A stretch of 64,000 nt of DNA from Amaranthus tricolor (lineage: Eukaryota; Streptophyta; Magnoliopsida; Caryophyllales; Amaranthaceae), in NCBI RefSeq assembly GCF_026212465.1, contig NC_080061.1:21875695-21939694 (forward strand), given 5' to 3'. The notes beneath the pieces were generated by a model. It was not told where the DNA came from and made no database searches. It saw nothing but the letters and a program-made list of their open reading frames with translations. Below, piece after piece: positions 62,151 to 64,000 of the stretch; position 1 is the first letter of the stretch, and each line of letters begins with the position of its first letter. A program made the translations under genes and the position numbers.

Positions 62151-64000
62151 ACTTGCAAATCATAGTCATATGCTGGGAAATTACGTGTTAAGTTGCGATT
62201 TTATGGGTTTTATGAATCTTTTTTGGCCCTTTCGCGCATAAAGTAGCTCAAACATGGTTTGTTTCACACGAAACATTATATATGATTGTGTTGAAGTGGC
62301 GAGAATTCAAAATCATAGTTATATGCTATAAATTACGTTCTAAGTTGTGATTTTATGGGTTTTTAAGCTTTTTTGGCACTTTCGCGCTTAAAGTAGCTCA
62401 AACATGGTGTGTTTTGCACGAAACTTTATATATTATTGTGTTGAAGTGGTCGAAATTTAAAATCTTAGTCATATGCTATAAATTACGTGCGAAGACTTTA
62501 TTTTATGGGTTTTGAAGCTTCTTTGGCACTTTCGCGCGTAAAGTAGCTCAAACTTGGTTTGTTTTGCACGAAACTTGGCACACAACCACTATTTGGTATA
62601 TGTTATTCTGTTAAAGTTGTTTGAATTGAAAATCATAGTCATATGCTAGAAAATTACGTGATAAGTTGCGATTTTATGGGGTTTTTAAGCTTTTTTCGCA
62701 CTTTTACGCGTAAAGTAGCTAAAACTTGGTTTGTTTTGCAAGAAACATGGCACACAATACTATTTGGTGTTTATTAGTGTGTTAAAGTGGTTAGTATTGA
62801 AACATAGTCATATGGCAGAAATTACGTGTTAAGTTGAAATTTAATGGGTTTTTTGAAGCTTTTTTGGCACCTTCGTGCATAAAATAGATCAAACATGGTT
62901 TTTTTTTACACGAAACTTTATATATTATTGTGTTGAAATGGTTAGAATTAAAAATCATAGTCATATGCTGTTTATTACGTGCTAAGTTGTGATTTTATGG
63001 GTTTTTAAGCTTTTTTGGCCCTTTCGCGCAATAAAGTAGCTAAAACTTGGTTTGTTTTGCTTGAAACATGGCATACAACACTATTTGGTATATATTATTG
63101 TGTTGAAGTGGTTTTGAATTGCAAATCATAGTCATACACTAGAAATTACGTGTTAAGTTGCGATTTTATGGGTGTTTTGAATCTTTTTTGGCACTTTCGG
63201 CATAAAGTAGCTCAAACAGCGTTTGCTTCACACGAAACATTATATATCATTTTGTTGAAGTGGTGAGAATTCAAAATCTTAGTTATATGCTATAAATTAC
63301 TTGATAAGTTGTGATTTTATGGGTTTTTAAGCTTTTTGGCACTTTCGCGCTTAAAGTAGCTCAAATTTGGTTTTTTTTTTTTTCACGAAACTTTATATAT
63401 TATTGTGTTGAAGTGGTCGGAATTTAAAATCATAGTCATATGCTATAAATTAAGCGCTAAAGACTTGATTTTCTGGGTTTTTTAAGCTTTTTTTGGCACT
63501 TTCGCGTGTAAAGTAGCTCAAACTTGGTTTGTTTTGCACGAAACTTGGCACACAACACTATTTGATATATATTTTTGTGTTGAAGAGATTAGAATCGAAA
63601 ATCATACTCATATGTTAGAAATTACGTGTTAAGTTGCGATTTTATGGGTTTTTAAGCTTTTTTAGCACTTTTACGCGTAAAGAAGCTCAAACTTGGTTTG
63701 TTTTGCATGAAAAAATGGCACACAATACTATTTGGTAAATATTATTGGGTTGAAGTGGTTATAATTGAAAATCATAGTCATATGCCAGAAATTACGTGTT
63801 AAGTTGCAATTTTATTGGGTTTTAAAAGCTTTTTTGGCCACTTTCGTGCATAAAGTAGCTCAAACTTGGTTTGTTTTGCATGAAACATGCCACACAACAC
63901 TATTTGGTATATATTATTGTGTTGAAGTGGTTTGAATTGCAAATCATAATCTTATGCTAGAAATTACGTGTTAAGTATCGATTTTATGGGTTTTTTGAAT
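62151..64000 (+). repeat. about 4.0-kb higher-order repeat, copy 2 (cut by the window end)
   Basis: Partial second copy of 58158-62150. It is still in register at base 64000, so the repeat continues beyond the window. Confidence 0.8.

Larger units (their letters stand above)
58158..64000 (+). repeat. 169/150-bp satellite array, last block
   Basis: The same satellite and orientation run to the window edge. The segment from about 58158 to 62150 is duplicated from about 62151 onward. From about 60.0 kb there are more single-base insertions in homopolymers (GTTTTTGCACG, CATGAAAACATGG, TTTTTTTTTTTTCACG at about 63371). No gene is supported. Confidence 0.94.

Noticed and set aside
5449..64000. Dozens of 60-109-codon frames with recurring peptides such as SFFGTFAHKVAQTWFVLHET
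   Set aside because: They are translations of the satellite monomer. Because 169 and 319 are not multiples of 3, the frame is lost each unit, there is no conserved start or stop, and their repeats follow the DNA period.
5115..64000. CRISPR-like regular repeats
   Set aside because: Monomers are contiguous with no unique spacers, are 150-169 bp, and the context is plant transposons.
5115..64000. A CENP-B-box-like or named centromere satellite identity
   Set aside because: No clear CENP-B box by eye, and matching to a named plant satellite needs a database search; centromere status is left open.

Overview
The window is repeat-dominated plant nuclear DNA, probably a large heterochromatic (pericentromeric, centromeric or subtelomeric) block of a dicot. 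The evidence is a long AT-rich satellite array with near-nucleosomal monomers, a Sirevirus-like Ty1/copia retrotransposon and a CACTA (En/Spm) DNA transposon, all plant-type. I cannot name the species. I see no ordinary host gene, tRNA, rRNA or CRISPR array.

Layout. (1) 1-5114 is the 3' part of a Sirevirus-type copia element: end of reverse transcriptase, RNase H, an extra 'env-like' ORF after pol, two polypurine tracts and a complete 3' LTR (3672-5114, TGTTG...CAACA). It is inserted in satellite DNA, which starts at the next base. (2) 5115-22333 is satellite array on the + strand, with a 100-N gap at 16575-16674. (3) 22334-31325 is a complete-ended 8,992-bp CACTA transposon with 15-bp perfect terminal inverted repeats, a TTT target duplication and palindromic subterminal repeats. 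Its genes run on the minus strand: a tnpD-type transposase (Transpos_assoc, Transposase_21, DUF4218, DUF4216), then a second gene with a Transposase_24 domain and, further on, the C-terminus of an Ulp1/C48 protease. Both genes carry frameshifts. (4) 31326-64000 is satellite again in the same + orientation, with a second 100-N gap at 58058-58157.

The satellite has a 169-bp monomer and a 150-bp variant lacking an exact 19-bp segment. Several domains are amplified as multi-monomer higher-order repeats: 817 bp x2, 1,547 bp x2, about 2,626 bp x3, about 1,320 bp x2.4 and about 4.0 kb x1.5. The left part (5-16 kb) is more heterogeneous.

The most unusual observation is that the CACTA element itself contains satellite monomers in the opposite orientation. 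One degenerate copy lies in a predicted intron between its two genes. A block of about four lies inside the second gene and belongs to a distinct subfamily not seen in the surrounding array. This means either that CACTA captured the satellite or that the satellite was born inside a CACTA relative. The retroelement (three in-frame stops) and the CACTA (three frameshifts) both look non-autonomous in this copy. Coordinates, motifs and frames were read by eye; domain names come from knowledge of the families, and no database search was run.
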